Made by a program: the position numbers and the translations under genes. Under the pieces are notes generated by a model, which saw nothing but the letters and a program-made list of their open reading frames with translations, was not told the DNA's origin and did not search any database. From Bacillus mojavensis RO-H-1 = KCTC 3706 (GTDB lineage Bacteria; Bacillota; Bacilli; Bacillales; Bacillaceae): a DNA stretch of 64,000 nt. Where the stretch lies: the NCBI RefSeq assembly GCF_000245335.1, contig NZ_JH600286.1, positions 1 to 64,000 on the forward strand. The letters run 5' to 3'. Numbering within the stretch: position 1 is the first letter of the stretch; the number at the start of each line of letters is the position of its first letter. Shown one piece after another: positions 35,663 to 44,939 of the stretch.

Positions 35663-37680
35663 AGACAGGAAAAACCTTATGGAGATACGCACTCCTATAT
35701 AAAAAATTACTCATCACTGCCGTCCTGTTGCTTGCGATTGCAGTCGGGGCAGAGCTGACCGGCCCGTTTATCGGCAAAAAAATGATTGACGACCACATTC
35801 TCGGCATTGAAAAAACATGGTATGAGGTCTCAGAAAAAGATAAAAATGCAGTTGAATTTAACGGCACTTCCTACGTCAGGGAGGACCGGATGCAGGGATC
35901 GGCTGCTAAAGAGAAAGAAGTGCATATTTATCAAGTGGGAATGGCGTTTTATTTCGTTGATCAGGCTGTCAGCTTTGACGGGAACAGAACGGTTTCTGAC
36001 GGAAAGCTGACGATCACTAATGGGAACGAAAGCCGGACGTATCCTGCTGAACAGCTGACAAAACAGGAGATTTTTCAGTTCTATAAGCCGGAAATGAAGG
36101 GGATGACGTTTCTCATTTTTCTGTATGCCGGTTTGCTTGTCTTCTCGGTATTTTTCCAATATGGGCAGCATTATTTATTGCAGATGAGTGCCAACCGCAT
36201 TATTCAAAAGATGAGACAGGATGTGTTTTCCCGCATTCAGAAACTGCCGATCCGTTATTTTGATAATCTTCCCGCGGGCAAAGTAGTCGCAAGAATTACA
36301 AATGATACCGAGGCAATCAGAGATTTATATGTGACAGTGCTATCGACGTTTGTGACAAGCGGCATATATATGATCGGGATATTTACGGCATTGTTCCTGC
36401 TGGATGTAAAGCTCGCGTTTTTATGCTTGGCGATTGTGCCGATCATCTGGCTGTGGTCGATTATCTACCGGAAATACGCTTCCTATTATAATCATCAAAT
36501 CCGTTCGATCAATAGTGACATTAATGCAAAAATGAATGAGTCCATTCAAGGGATGCCGATCATTCAAGCTTTTCGCCATCAAAAAGAAACAATGAGAGAG
36601 TTTGAGGAATTAAATGAATCTCATTATTACTATCAGAACAGGATGCTGAATTTAAACTCCTTAATGTCACACAACCTTGTGAATGTGATCCGCAACCTTG
36701 CGTTTGTTTGTCTGATCTGGCATTTTGGCGGCGCAAGCCTAAACGCGGCAGGAATTGTTTCTATCGGTGTGCTGTACGCGTTTGTGGATTACTTAAACCG
36801 CTTATTCCAGCCGATTACAGGTATTGTCAATCAGTTTTCTAAACTGGAACTGGCGCGGGTGTCCGCCGGGCGTGTTTTTGAACTGCTTGAAGAAAAGGAA
36901 ACGGAAGAAGCGGGTGAACCGGCGAAGGAGCGCGCGCTGGGGCGGGTTGAATTTCGAGACGTATCATTTGCTTACCAAGAAGGAGAAAATGTTTTGAAAC
37001 ACATCTCCTTTACAGCACAACAAGGCGAAACTGTAGCGCTTGTCGGCCATACCGGATCAGGCAAGAGCTCGATTTTGAATATCCTCTTCCGCTTTTATGA
37101 TGCGCAAAAAGGGGATGTGCTCATCGATGGGAGAAGCATTTACAGCATGTCAAGGCAGGAACTTAGATCCCATATGGGAATTGTGCTTCAGGACCCTTAT
37201 TTATTTTCAGGAACAATTGGTTCTAACGTTAGTCTAGAGGATGAAAGAATTTCAGAAGAAGACATCATAGAAGCACTGCGGCAAGTCGGGGCTGAGTCGC
37301 TTCTTGAAAAGCTTCCGAAAGGCATCAGCGAACCTGTCATTGAAAAAGGCAGCACGCTATCATCGGGAGAGCGGCAGCTTATTTCCTTTGCAAGAGCTCT
37401 GGCGTACGATCCCGCCATTTTGATTTTGGATGAAGCAACAGCGCATATTGATACTGAGACAGAGGCTCTGATCCAGAAGGCGCTGGATGTAGTGAAACAA
37501 GGGCGCACGACATTTGTCATTGCCCATCGGCTTTCAACCATCAGAAACGCGGATCAAATTTTAGTGCTTGAAAAAGGCGAAATTGTTGAGAAAGGGAATC
37601 ATGAGGAACTAATGGCATTAAAAGGGCAATATTATCAAATGTATAAGCTGCAAAAAGGGCAGAAGCATTCCATTGCATAG
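35659..37680 (+). CDS. bmrD: BmrD, multidrug ABC transporter half (catalytic site)
   Basis: Partner of BmrC, 673 residues. It has an extra extracytoplasmic insert of about 100 residues after the first membrane helix (about 40-150). The nucleotide-binding domain has Walker A GHTGSGKSS, a nonstandard signature LSSGERQL and Walker B LILDEATAHID with catalytic Glu592. The active ATP site thus forms between the BmrD Walker motifs and the BmrC LSGGQ. ATG 35659 overlaps the bmrC stop (ATGA). Confidence 0.95.
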   Translation: MKTGKTLWRYALLYKKLLITAVLLLAIAVGAELTGPFIGKKMIDDHILGIEKTWYEVSEKDKNAVEFNGTSYVREDRMQGSAAKEKEVHIYQVGMAFYFVDQAVSFDGNRTVSDGKLTITNGNESRTYPAEQLTKQEIFQFYKPEMKGMTFLIFLYAGLLVFSVFFQYGQHYLLQMSANRIIQKMRQDVFSRIQKLPIRYFDNLPAGKVVARITNDTEAIRDLYVTVLSTFVTSGIYMIGIFTALFLLDVKLAFLCLAIVPIIWLWSIIYRKYASYYNHQIRSINSDINAKMNESIQGMPIIQAFRHQKETMREFEELNESHYYYQNRMLNLNSLMSHNLVNVIRNLAFVCLIWHFGGASLNAAGIVSIGVLYAFVDYLNRLFQPITGIVNQFSKLELARVSAGRVFELLEEKETEEAGEPAKERALGRVEFRDVSFAYQEGENVLKHISFTAQQGETVALVGHTGSGKSSILNILFRFYDAQKGDVLIDGRSIYSMSRQELRSHMGIVLQDPYLFSGTIGSNVSLEDERISEEDIIEALRQVGAESLLEKLPKGISEPVIEKGSTLSSGERQLISFARALAYDPAILILDEATAHIDTETEALIQKALDVVKQGRTTFVIAHRLSTIRNADQILVLEKGEIVEKGNHEELMALKGQYYQMYKLQKGQKHSIA

Positions 37681-37684
37681 CTTT

Positions 37685-37718
37685 CAAAAACCCAAGACAT
37701 CCAATGTTTTGGGTTTTT
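37685..37718. terminator. Bidirectional terminator bmrD/yheG
   Basis: AAAAACCCAA (37686-37695) pairs with TTGGGTTTTT (37709-37718). Confidence 0.88.
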
Positions 37719-37725
37719 GTACGCA

Positions 37726-38346
37726 TTAATAAGCCAGTCCTACCCGGCAGCCGATATAGTTATCTGTAAGAAGCTCGTGATACAGAAAAGCCGCAGTGTC
37801 GCCGACAGTGATCATTTTGCCTTCTACCGGCAAGACGTTGCGTTCTGCACGGTATTCACCCGCTGCTTCTCCGTCGGGAAGATATGTGGGGCAGATAATG
37901 GTCCAGTCTAAGGAAGAAGCTTTGAGCATTTCATATACCTTTGCGTGCTCCTTGGCAGCGCGGGTCAGTTTTCGTTTTGATTCATTTGTTTCAAATCGGT
38001 ATTTTCCTGGTTCAATCCGTGAATTAAGAATGCCCGCGGTGCCGATCGTTATGACCCGTTGGATATGCTGTTCCTGCATAACGGCAAGAATATGTGTCAT
38101 GGCAGCTGACAACGTATCATCGCCATCTGTTCCGAGACAGCTGATGACGATCTGAGCATCTTTCATGATTTCTTTCACATGTTCCCGGCAGCGAGCATTC
38201 CCGATAACGATCCGTTCTTTCGGCAGGCCAATTTTATTATTTGGTGACCTGAGCAAGGCGTAAATATCAAGTTGTTCATTGTTCCCTGCCAATTTTAAAA
38301 AGGCTTGTCCGACCCGGCCGCTTGCCCCAAATAAAGCAATTTTCAT
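37726..38346 (-). CDS. yheG: YheG, NAD(P)-binding (atypical SDR) protein
   Basis: Rossmann-fold protein of the NAD(P)H-binding atypical SDR group, 206 residues. The cofactor motif is [15 protein letters not shown] at the N-terminus; [10 protein letters not shown] and [13 protein letters not shown] follow the usual strand order. The canonical YxxxK catalytic pair is not obvious. Function unknown, with biliverdin-reductase-like or NmrA-like folds as the closest guess. The ATG follows GAGGAGGG. Confidence 0.85.
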   Translation of the reverse strand: MKIALFGASGRVGQAFLKLAGNNEQLDIYALLRSPNNKIGLPKERIVIGNARCREHVKEIMKDAQIVISCLGTDGDDTLSAAMTHILAVMQEQHIQRVITIGTAGILNSRIEPGKYRFETNESKRKLTRAAKEHAKVYEMLKASSLDWTIICPTYLPDGEAAGEYRAERNVLPVEGKMITVGDTAAFLYHELLTDNYIGCRVGLAY

Positions 38347-38431
38347 GAAAAACCCTCCTCGCCCCCATTATAAAAGGATGTACTCAATTTGAACAGCGTG
38401 GGAAAGAATACCTGTACAAGAATGCAGAACG

Positions 38432-38611
38432 ATGGGAAACATATTCGTTAATCATGGATATACTTACGAACTGCACCAGCTCCCAATTCACAATCGCGAT
38501 GAATGGCACCCTGATTCCCTCCCTTTTTTTCTAGGATATGTGGAGCAGGAAAAAAGGGTGACAAATATAAAGAAGGCGCGGAAACCGCGCCTTCTGTCAG
38601 CCATTTATTGA
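38432..38611 (+). CDS. Hypothetical short frame opposite the sspB 3' end
   Basis: A 59-codon frame (MGNIFVNHGYTYELHQLPIH...) with no convincing ribosome site. Its last 13 codons run through the inverted repeat that terminates sspB on the other strand. In strain 168 a small gene yheF lies in this interval, but I cannot confirm that this is it. Possibly not a gene. Confidence 0.25.
   Translation: MGNIFVNHGYTYELHQLPIHNRDEWHPDSLPFFLGYVEQEKRVTNIKKARKPRLLSAIY
38572..38594 (-). terminator. Terminator of sspB
   Basis: GAAGGCGCGG (38572-38581), loop AAA, CCGCGCCTTC (38585-38594): a very stable stem with a short T-rich tail on the minus strand. Confidence 0.75.
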
Positions 38612-38615
38612 ATTG

Positions 38616-38819
38616 TTATTGTACGCGGCCGCCCATGTTCTGCTGAGCGAAAGATACTAAACGTTTTGTGATTTCTCCTCCGACAGAACCGTTAGCGCGG
38701 GAAGTCGTATCCGCTCCAAGGTTAACGCCGAATTCAGAAGCGATCTCAAGTTTCATTTGGTCGATAGCCTGAGCTGCGCCAGGTACTAGCAATTGATTTG
38801 AAGAGTTTTGGTTAGCCAT
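38616..38819 (-). CDS. sspB: SspB, small acid-soluble spore protein (beta type)
   Basis: Alpha/beta-type SASP, 67 residues, that coats spore DNA and protects it from UV and heat; degraded by GPR at germination. The GPR cleavage motif EIASEFGV and the conserved [15 protein letters not shown] are present. ATG 38819 follows AAGGAGATTTTACAC. Transcription should start from the SigG promoter at 38943-38972, giving a leader of about 115 nt that holds a structured element. Confidence 0.95.
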   Translation of the reverse strand: MANQNSSNQLLVPGAAQAIDQMKLEIASEFGVNLGADTTSRANGSVGGEITKRLVSFAQQNMGGRVQ

Positions 38820-38849
38820 GTGTAAAATCTCCTTTTTTATTTGATATGG

Positions 38850-38919
38850 TTGGGTTAACTGGAGTTGCACCAGTCTATGGACCCGCTTCGGGTGTCACTG
38901 CCGTCTCGGCGTAACCCAA
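38850..38919 (-). ncRNA. Candidate structured leader RNA of sspB (three hairpins, closed junction)
   Basis: Read on the minus strand: TTGGGTTA (38912-38919), then three hairpins, then TAACCCAA (38850-38857). Hairpin 1 is GCCG-AGA-CGGC (38900-38910). Hairpin 2 is ACCCG-AAG-CGGGT (38881-38893). Hairpin 3 is ACTGG-TGCAACT-CCAGT (38858-38874). All stems are perfect Watson-Crick and the closing stem has 8 bp. It lies between the SigG promoter and the ribosome site. I do not recognise it as a known riboswitch or tRNA. Whether it folds or acts in vivo is unknown. Confidence 0.6.
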
Positions 38920-38942
38920 TGCTTTGCCGGCTTGTTACTACG

Positions 38943-38972
38943 TATTATGTTAGATTTAACTGAAACTCATGC
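38943..38972 (-). promoter_or_regulatory. SigG promoter of sspB
   Basis: Minus strand GCATG (38968-38972), 18-nt spacer, CATAATA (38943-38949). It fits the SigG consensus GHATR-N18-CATNHTA at every position. sspB is a classical SigG gene. Confidence 0.82.
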
Positions 38973-39003
38973 GGGCATTTTAGTGGTAAATCTTGAGAAA
39001 CAT

Positions 39004-39032
39004 AAAAAAAGCTTAGCCGTTCAGGCTAAGCT
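39004..39032 (-). terminator. Terminator of yheE
   Basis: AGCTTAGCC (39010-39018) pairs with GGCTAAGCT (39024-39032). On the minus strand a run of seven T follows; the stem overlaps the yheE stop. Confidence 0.88.
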
Positions 39033-39240
39033 AATCGTAAATATGAAAAAGCATCAATTCATGTACCTCGTTTTTGAGTGCAGGCTCATCAGCACGGGCG
39101 GGATACAAACCTCCCCATTCAATCTCGCCGTTTTTATGATAGATGCCTTCATAATGCGTGCCTTTATAGTAAAACGAAATGGTCCATCCGGGCAGTTTTT
39201 CTTTTTGAAACAAAGGTTTCCAGCTGAAATGAGAAATCAT
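39031..39240 (-). CDS. yheE: YheE, small conserved protein
   Basis: 69-residue protein (MISHFSWKPLFQKEKLPGWT...), YheE family of Bacillus, function unknown. Rich in aromatic residues and probably compact: beta-strand-like ISFYYKGTHYEGIYH and an EIEWGGLYP stretch. ATG 39240 lies 10 nt after AAGGAG; an in-frame GTG three codons upstream would give 72 residues but sits right against the ribosome site. Transcribed from its own region downstream of yheD, possibly during sporulation given the neighbours. Confidence 0.8.
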   Translation of the reverse strand: MISHFSWKPLFQKEKLPGWTISFYYKGTHYEGIYHKNGEIEWGGLYPARADEPALKNEVHELMLFHIYD

Positions 39241-39398
39241 CAGGGCCACGCTCCTTGAAGTTGATATCAATTGACATGGATACGGACGAATTATATTCAT
39301 TGTATCATTGTTGCAAAACATCATTGAAGGGACTTTATAATGTGACTTGTCCCAGCGATGAATAAACTTCAAGCCCGCTTTTACATAAAGCGGGCAAA

Positions 39399-40760
39399 TT
39401 AGGATGGCCACAGCGATTCATGGGAGGTAATCGCCATCTTCGAAAGATATGACGCATATTCAAAGCTTCTTCGTTTTGTCAAAGAATCGACAGACTGCAG
39501 ATTCGGATGAGAAAAAATACTGCGGCCCGGACGTGAATTCGCTTCAAACATCCATATCTTACCGTTTTGATCAATGCCAAAATCAAAACCGATCTCGCCA
39601 ACGAACCCATCGATATGGTCATGAAGCACTTGGCTGGCGGTCAGCGCCGCCGCAGAAAGCTTTTTAATGACATGTATTCGTTCCGTCGGATCATCGTATA
39701 CTTCGGCCAGTGTTTTCACTTCCCCGCCATTGGATAGGTGTGTTGTAATGCTGTTTTCTCCTGAAATTTTTACTGCGATGGCAGTCACAGTCCATTTCCC
39801 TTTCCCGTTTTTATTTGTATGAACGCGGAAATCGGCTGGTTTTCCCTCAAATTCAATTAAATGTACCCCTTGCTGAACGAGAAAGACAGCTGGATCATGC
39901 TGTTTTTGAAATTCATCCAAAAATGCGGAAGCATCGGGATAGTCGATTGAAGAAAAAGATTTAGCATCATTCGTATGTTTCACAGTCAAACCGGATTCCG
40001 TTTTGGCGAGCTGATAAATCCCGGTGCCGAGTGCTCCGTCCGCCGGTTTTATATAAACCTTGCCGAATGAATCACTCAGCTCTTCAATCTGCTCAACAGT
40101 AGGATGAAGGATTGATTTTGGTAAAAAAGGAGCCGTTCTTGGGTCTTTTTCCAGCAATTGATGAACATCCCATTTGTTGAAAAATGTTTTGTTGAACCAT
40201 GGAATTTGATATTCATTGATCAGCCGGTTTTTTGTATTCTGCAAGACAATTGAATTCTCGATTTTTCTGTTTGGCAAACGGTCATACACGACGTTCGGCA
40301 GCGGGACAATGTGTTTCTCCCAGCCGTTTTCCCTGTATAGAAGCGCTTCAATCGTTCCTTCCTGCCAATTGATTTGGTGCGCGCCAAACACGAAGCAATA
40401 GCTTCCTGTTTGTTCATGCAAAGTGAGCAGTTTAGAAAAAAAGAGAGATCGATCCTTAAAAGGGCGCTCAAGTGAGGCGGTAAACCCCGCGGTGAAGATG
40501 CCGATTAACGGACCAATGTGCACCGAATGATCATGAATGAGAATATCAGCCCGGCTGCGGTGCGGTATCAACAGTTCGTGAAACAAATTTTCAGAGAGGA
40601 GCACTGTCTGTTCGAGATTTCGTCTGAAAGTAACATGGCATCTGACAACCTTCGTTCCAAATGAGGCAGACAAAAGGCCGTCTTGCTTCATTGCGGAGGG
40701 CAGAAATATAGTATTTTCACTGTTTTTGTCTATGCCGATCAAAAACCGATTACGATTCAC
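39399..40760 (-). CDS. yheD: YheD, ATP-grasp spore coat-associated protein
   Basis: YheC/YheD-family ATP-grasp protein, 453 residues from GTG 40760 (AAAGGAG upstream). The C-terminal half is the ATP-grasp domain: KVYIKPADGALGTGIYQL (nucleotide loop), VQQGVHLIEFEGKPADFRVH, and the metal-binding GEIGFDFGIDQNGKIWMFEANSRPG. The N-terminal half is a family-specific region. Reported as coat-associated. It overlaps the end of yheC by 11 bp; the two are paralogs in tandem. Confidence 0.88.
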   Translation of the reverse strand: MNRNRFLIGIDKNSENTIFLPSAMKQDGLLSASFGTKVVRCHVTFRRNLEQTVLLSENLFHELLIPHRSRADILIHDHSVHIGPLIGIFTAGFTASLERPFKDRSLFFSKLLTLHEQTGSYCFVFGAHQINWQEGTIEALLYRENGWEKHIVPLPNVVYDRLPNRKIENSIVLQNTKNRLINEYQIPWFNKTFFNKWDVHQLLEKDPRTAPFLPKSILHPTVEQIEELSDSFGKVYIKPADGALGTGIYQLAKTESGLTVKHTNDAKSFSSIDYPDASAFLDEFQKQHDPAVFLVQQGVHLIEFEGKPADFRVHTNKNGKGKWTVTAIAVKISGENSITTHLSNGGEVKTLAEVYDDPTERIHVIKKLSAAALTASQVLHDHIDGFVGEIGFDFGIDQNGKIWMFEANSRPGRSIFSHPNLQSVDSLTKRRSFEYASYLSKMAITSHESLWPS

Positions 40761-41841
40761 GCGGAAGGACTCCTTTCTGGTTTTGCAGCGAAAATAGATA
40801 TTTGCACCGCTTAAGAGGACAAGTAAATAGATGTTCTTTTTTCTCAGGGGAAACATGAAGTATTGATTTTCTGCCTGGTTTAGAATTGATATCCAGGATC
40901 CAGATTCTCCCGTCCTTCGCAAGGCATATATCCAGACCAAGTTCAAATAACGGCCCGTATCGCTCATCCAGATAATAAGGAACCGATTGGGTAATCGAGA
41001 ATACGTCATCCAGTAGAACTACCTGCTGTTTTTTCGGAATATTTTCAAACCATGTATCAAATGTAAGCGTATCCGATCCGCCTGATAAATTGGCCAGCAG
41101 CCCATTTTTGTATCCGCGTCTCACTGCCTTTCCAACGGTATGCCATTCACCGTCCTCATTTTTTTGCATAAACAGCCGGATATCACACGGGTATTGCTCC
41201 TTATCTTGGATATTTAAATAAGGCTGTATCAAATATTGGTGCTGCAGCACTTTTTTGCACCAGGTTTTAAAAGAAGCTTGGTTAGAAAAGGATTTTGTCT
41301 GTTTATCCTTTCCGATATGGTAGGTGGCGGTTATGTTTTTTTTGCCGAGCTCCAGAAGTATAACGCCTCTGCCGCCAGCACCGAACGCCGGCTTTAAAAT
41401 ACAGGCTTTTTCTTTCAATAAATACGAATGGATTTGTTCAAATCGGCTCACCTTCATGGTTTCTGGAATGTAAGGATTGATCACAGAATGCTCCTGCAAA
41501 TCTTGAAGCACCGTCCATTTATCAGGAAGACCCCGCCCGATAAATTCGGTTTTCGGATATTTTTTGAGCCATTCAACGATCGGCTTTGCTTTTTGGGATT
41601 GTGAATCCTTCCCATAAAAACAGCGGTCATAAATATAATCGGGAATCGCAAGTTCTGTTTCGTTCCAATTGCTGCTCGCTGGATGATAAACGAGCGCTTT
41701 GACACGCAGGGTGTCGGGCAAAATGTCAAACGGTGTAAAGCGGATCAAACGTATGCCGAATTCGGGCGCTCTTACGGCCAATTCTGCGGAAAAATCCTGC
41801 TCATGCTGGCGGGTTAAGGACATAAAACCGAGTGTTATCAT
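40750..41841 (-). CDS. yheC: YheC, ATP-grasp spore coat-associated protein
   Basis: 363-residue paralog of YheD from ATG 41841 (GGGGGAG upstream). The ATP-grasp motifs are KEKACILKPAFGAGGRGVIL, IQPYLNIQDKEQYPCDIRLF and LDICLAKDGRIWILDINSKPGR. Family members are annotated as endospore coat-associated; the ligation reaction is not known. Probably the first gene of a sporulation operon with yheD. 41842-42103 is divergent promoter space toward yheB. Confidence 0.87.
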   Translation of the reverse strand: MITLGFMSLTRQHEQDFSAELAVRAPEFGIRLIRFTPFDILPDTLRVKALVYHPASSNWNETELAIPDYIYDRCFYGKDSQSQKAKPIVEWLKKYPKTEFIGRGLPDKWTVLQDLQEHSVINPYIPETMKVSRFEQIHSYLLKEKACILKPAFGAGGRGVILLELGKKNITATYHIGKDKQTKSFSNQASFKTWCKKVLQHQYLIQPYLNIQDKEQYPCDIRLFMQKNEDGEWHTVGKAVRRGYKNGLLANLSGGSDTLTFDTWFENIPKKQQVVLLDDVFSITQSVPYYLDERYGPLFELGLDICLAKDGRIWILDINSKPGRKSILHVSPEKKEHLFTCPLKRCKYLFSLQNQKGVLPRES

Positions 41842-42103
41842 GGTGAGACTCCCCCTTTTATTAAAAAGCTGCCGGCGGGTGTCAGCAGCGTAACGCTTCA
41901 AAAAACATCAGGAACACAGCTGTCGGTATTCTACTTTACAGATTACGATTCAGCATCTTGCCCTATTCCTGTTAAACAAGCTGATTTTATGGCACTGTGT
42001 TTTGTCTCCTTGTTTGCTAAGTGATCACACCAACCTCTATAATACAAATAGGTCATTCTAATTATGAAAAAGTAAAAGCACAGATGGAGGCAGATGAGCA
42101 GGA

Positions 42104-43237
42104 ATGGGTATTGCAGGAACCTTTATATTTATGATCGTGATCGGCGCAGTTATCGGCGCGGTGACCAATCATTTAGCAATTCAAATGCTATTTAGGCCGT
42201 ATAAGGCATATTATTTGTTTGGAAAACGAGTCCCTTTTACTCCGGGATTGATTCCAAGAAGACGTGATGAGCTTGCGAAACAAATGGGGCTGATGGTGGT
42301 AAACCATTTATTAACGCCTGAGGGTATTAAAAAGCGGCTTGTCTCAGATTCAGCCAAAAAGCAGGCGCTGCAAGTCGGAGAACAGCTGATTCAAAACCTG
42401 TCGTTATCTGAAATGACAGTAAAAGCAGCGCTTGAAAAAATCGGAGTAAAGCATCCGGGTGAAGCGGCAGACGCCTGGATCAGCCGCTGGACGGATGATA
42501 AATTGAATGAACTATTCCGCCGATATGAGCATCAAACGTTAAAAGAAGCACTGCCATTGGAAGTGCAGGAAAAGCTTGAAGAGAAGATACCGATGATTTC
42601 AGGCTATATTTTATCGCGAAGCATTCGTTATTTTGAAAGTGAAGAGGGAAAAATCCGTCTCGGCAATATGATTGATGACTTCTTAAAAGAACGCGGTATG
42701 CTTGGAAGTATGGTGCAAATGTTTCTCGGCAATTCAAGCCTTGCTGATCGCGTGCTGCCGGAGCTTCTGAAGTTTTTGCGGAATGAGGAAACGAATAAGC
42801 TGCTTTCTGATCTTCTGAAAAACGAATGGGGCAAGCTGAAGGAGTATACATTTAATGAAGCGGACGAAAAATGGAACGCAAAAGTATTAATCTTTAGCCT
42901 GAAGCGAAGAGTGCTGCAAGCATTTTCAACTGCTCCGTTTTTTGAAAATACGATTGGCTCGCTTACTGCCCGCTATGAAGATGATCTGAGCCATCGTGTC
43001 CTGCCGGCGCTTTTAGACAAATTGCTTGAGGGGATTTCAACCAATCTCGAACGTGTATTAAAACGAATGCGTCTTGAGGAAATTGTAAAGGAGCAGGTGG
43101 ATCAGTTCCCGGTACAGCGTCTTGAAGAAATGGTGCTGTCGATTTCGAAAAAAGAATTTAAAATGATAACCTATTTGGGCGGCCTTCTCGGCGGAATCAT
43201 AGGTGCGATTCAAGCTTTGTTTGTCATCCTTTTTTAA
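42104..43237 (+). CDS. yheB: YheB, DUF445 membrane protein
   Basis: DUF445-family protein, 377 residues, function unknown. One membrane helix at each end (about 3-25 and 355-377, the latter [21 protein letters not shown]); the long middle part is helical and charged. [16 protein letters not shown] and [15 protein letters not shown] near the N-terminus are the family signature. The ribosome site is weak (GGAGG 13 nt away). Followed by yheA on the same strand. Confidence 0.88.
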   Translation: MGIAGTFIFMIVIGAVIGAVTNHLAIQMLFRPYKAYYLFGKRVPFTPGLIPRRRDELAKQMGLMVVNHLLTPEGIKKRLVSDSAKKQALQVGEQLIQNLSLSEMTVKAALEKIGVKHPGEAADAWISRWTDDKLNELFRRYEHQTLKEALPLEVQEKLEEKIPMISGYILSRSIRYFESEEGKIRLGNMIDDFLKERGMLGSMVQMFLGNSSLADRVLPELLKFLRNEETNKLLSDLLKNEWGKLKEYTFNEADEKWNAKVLIFSLKRRVLQAFSTAPFFENTIGSLTARYEDDLSHRVLPALLDKLLEGISTNLERVLKRMRLEEIVKEQVDQFPVQRLEEMVLSISKKEFKMITYLGGLLGGIIGAIQALFVILF

Positions 43238-43329
43238 GAAGAAACGGGTTTCGATTAATGAAAGGAGCTCCATAGTCTGTTATAGTGGAGGGGTATGTCA
43301 ATTGGCAATGATGAAAGGAGCTATGTACA

Positions 43330-43683
43330 ATGGCTGTTAATTTTTATGATGTAGCGTATGATCTGGAAAATGCATTGCGCGGGAGCGAAGAGTTTACCCG
43401 TTTAAAAAACCTGTATGATGAAGTAAACGCAGACGAGTCTGCGAAACGAATGTTCGAAAACTTCCGTGATGTGCAGCTGAGACTTCAGCAAAAACAAATG
43501 GCTGGAGAAGAAATTACAGAAGACGAAGTGCAGCAGGCTCAAAAAACTGTTGCGCTTGTGCAGCAGCACGAAAAAATCTCTCAGCTGATGGAAGCGGAGC
43601 AGCGTATGAGTATGCTGATCGGCGAATTAAACAAAATCATCATGAAGCCTTTAGAAGAGCTTTACGGCAGTGTCGAAGGCTAA
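43330..43683 (+). CDS. yheA: YheA, YlbF/YmcA-family helical protein
   Basis: 117-residue all-helical, acidic protein of the YlbF/YmcA (DUF964) family. Members YlbF, YmcA and YaaT form the Y-complex that influences RNase Y; YheA is a paralog of unknown role. The start follows AAAGGAGC. Ends at a strong bidirectional terminator. Confidence 0.9.
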   Translation: MAVNFYDVAYDLENALRGSEEFTRLKNLYDEVNADESAKRMFENFRDVQLRLQQKQMAGEEITEDEVQQAQKTVALVQQHEKISQLMEAEQRMSMLIGELNKIIMKPLEELYGSVEG

Positions 43684-43689
43684 TCAATC

Positions 43690-43722
43690 AAAATCCCTTC
43701 TGGATAAGAAGGGATTTTTTTA
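43690..43722. terminator. Bidirectional terminator yheA/yhaZ
   Basis: AAATCCCTTCT (43691-43701) pairs with AGAAGGGATTT (43707-43717), followed by T. Confidence 0.9.
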
Positions 43723-43727
43723 TTCGT

Positions 43728-44801
43728 TCAGCAAATTTGAAAATCCAGCGACTTTTTGACCTCTCCATTAATGATCACTGATAATGTGTGAATTCCTTTG
43801 TAATGTTTTCTTGTAGATAAATCCTTAAATGATTGCGTTTTGGTATATGATTTTGTTTCGTTTTTTCCTATATTCGTTTCTGTTATTTTAAATACCTTTC
43901 GATGACGCTGGCCTCTGGCTTTTACGTAATCAATGGCGTACTCAATTCTTACTTTTTGATCCCTGTTTGAATGAATGTGAAAAGTAAACTTGAGGGTTTC
44001 ACCAATAGAAATACGGCTGGACTCGCACGTTAAATCCTGCAGTTGAATCGAATCAGCATCATGATAGCCAAAAAGTGATAAAGCCTGTTTATCGCCCTTT
44101 TTTAACAAGGTCCGGTAAGCGTGTTTGATGATCCAGTCTGTATGAGGATGTGTTCCATACCATTGTTCAGCGACTTTTTTCAGCAAGTGAGGATGTGTTT
44201 TTGATATATCATTAAGGTTGTTGGCCACACTTTTTCTCACATACAAAGACTCGTCCTGCATCAGCTGCTCAAGGATCGGCAGCACGGGGGAGGGGTCCGA
44301 TTTTAAAGCGGGTACCGATTTTCCCCATGGAAGGCGGGGCCTGCTTCCTTCACTCGCAAGTCTTCTCACGTGCTCATTTTCATGCTTAGACCATATCAGC
44401 AATTGCGCAATCATTTTTTCCTGATCTAAAAGCAAAAAAGGCCTCACAGCAAATTCTGAAGTAGAATAATGCGTAAAGTATTCTAACGCCTTCATTGAAT
44501 CATCCCAATGCTCTAATCCGTACTGTTCCACATAGTCAGGAAAAATGATTCCGCTGAGTCCCTTAAAATGAGGAGCTGCATCCCATAATACTGCAAGCGC
44601 TTCACCGTAATGTTTCGGCAATGTTTCGTATAAAGCAACGGTAATGCGGCGCATGCGTTCTTTTAAAGCGAGCGCAGGCCATTCTTCCTGCATTAAGAGT
44701 TCCTCGAATCTGTCTTTGTTGAACGCTGGATAGGTTTCTTTTACAGTATCTATTAATTGAGAGATCAGTTCTTGATTATAAATTTCTTTTAAACCAGTCA
44801 T
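43728..44801 (-). CDS. yhaZ: YhaZ, HEAT-repeat DNA alkylation repair-like protein
   Basis: 357-residue protein with AlkD-like helical repeats (about 90-230: ERMRRITVALYETLPKHYGE..., WSKHENEHVRRLASEG, MQDESLYVRKSVANNLND). AlkD proteins excise alkylated bases without flipping them. The C-terminal part (about 255-357) is beta-rich and not typical of AlkD. Activity is an inference from the family. ATG 44801 follows a weak GGTGG. Confidence 0.82.
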   Translation of the reverse strand: MTGLKEIYNQELISQLIDTVKETYPAFNKDRFEELLMQEEWPALALKERMRRITVALYETLPKHYGEALAVLWDAAPHFKGLSGIIFPDYVEQYGLEHWDDSMKALEYFTHYSTSEFAVRPFLLLDQEKMIAQLLIWSKHENEHVRRLASEGSRPRLPWGKSVPALKSDPSPVLPILEQLMQDESLYVRKSVANNLNDISKTHPHLLKKVAEQWYGTHPHTDWIIKHAYRTLLKKGDKQALSLFGYHDADSIQLQDLTCESSRISIGETLKFTFHIHSNRDQKVRIEYAIDYVKARGQRHRKVFKITETNIGKNETKSYTKTQSFKDLSTRKHYKGIHTLSVIINGEVKKSLDFQIC

Positions 44802-44939
44802 CGGACCACCGCTTTTCAGTTGATTGTTTCTATTATATGCGAATATACGTTCTTGTTCAAGTGGTGATATCCAATAATTAACATTCTACACTACCTTAGT
44901 TACACAGATATTGGTTACTTTTTTTAGTTAAAAAAACCC

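Noticed and set aside
38850..38919. tRNA gene suggested by the cloverleaf-like fold upstream of sspB
   Set aside because: Stem and loop sizes do not fit a tRNA: hairpins of 4-5 bp with 3-nt loops, no 7-nt anticodon loop, no GTTCRA T-loop, no CCA, and the closing stem is 8 bp in an mRNA leader.
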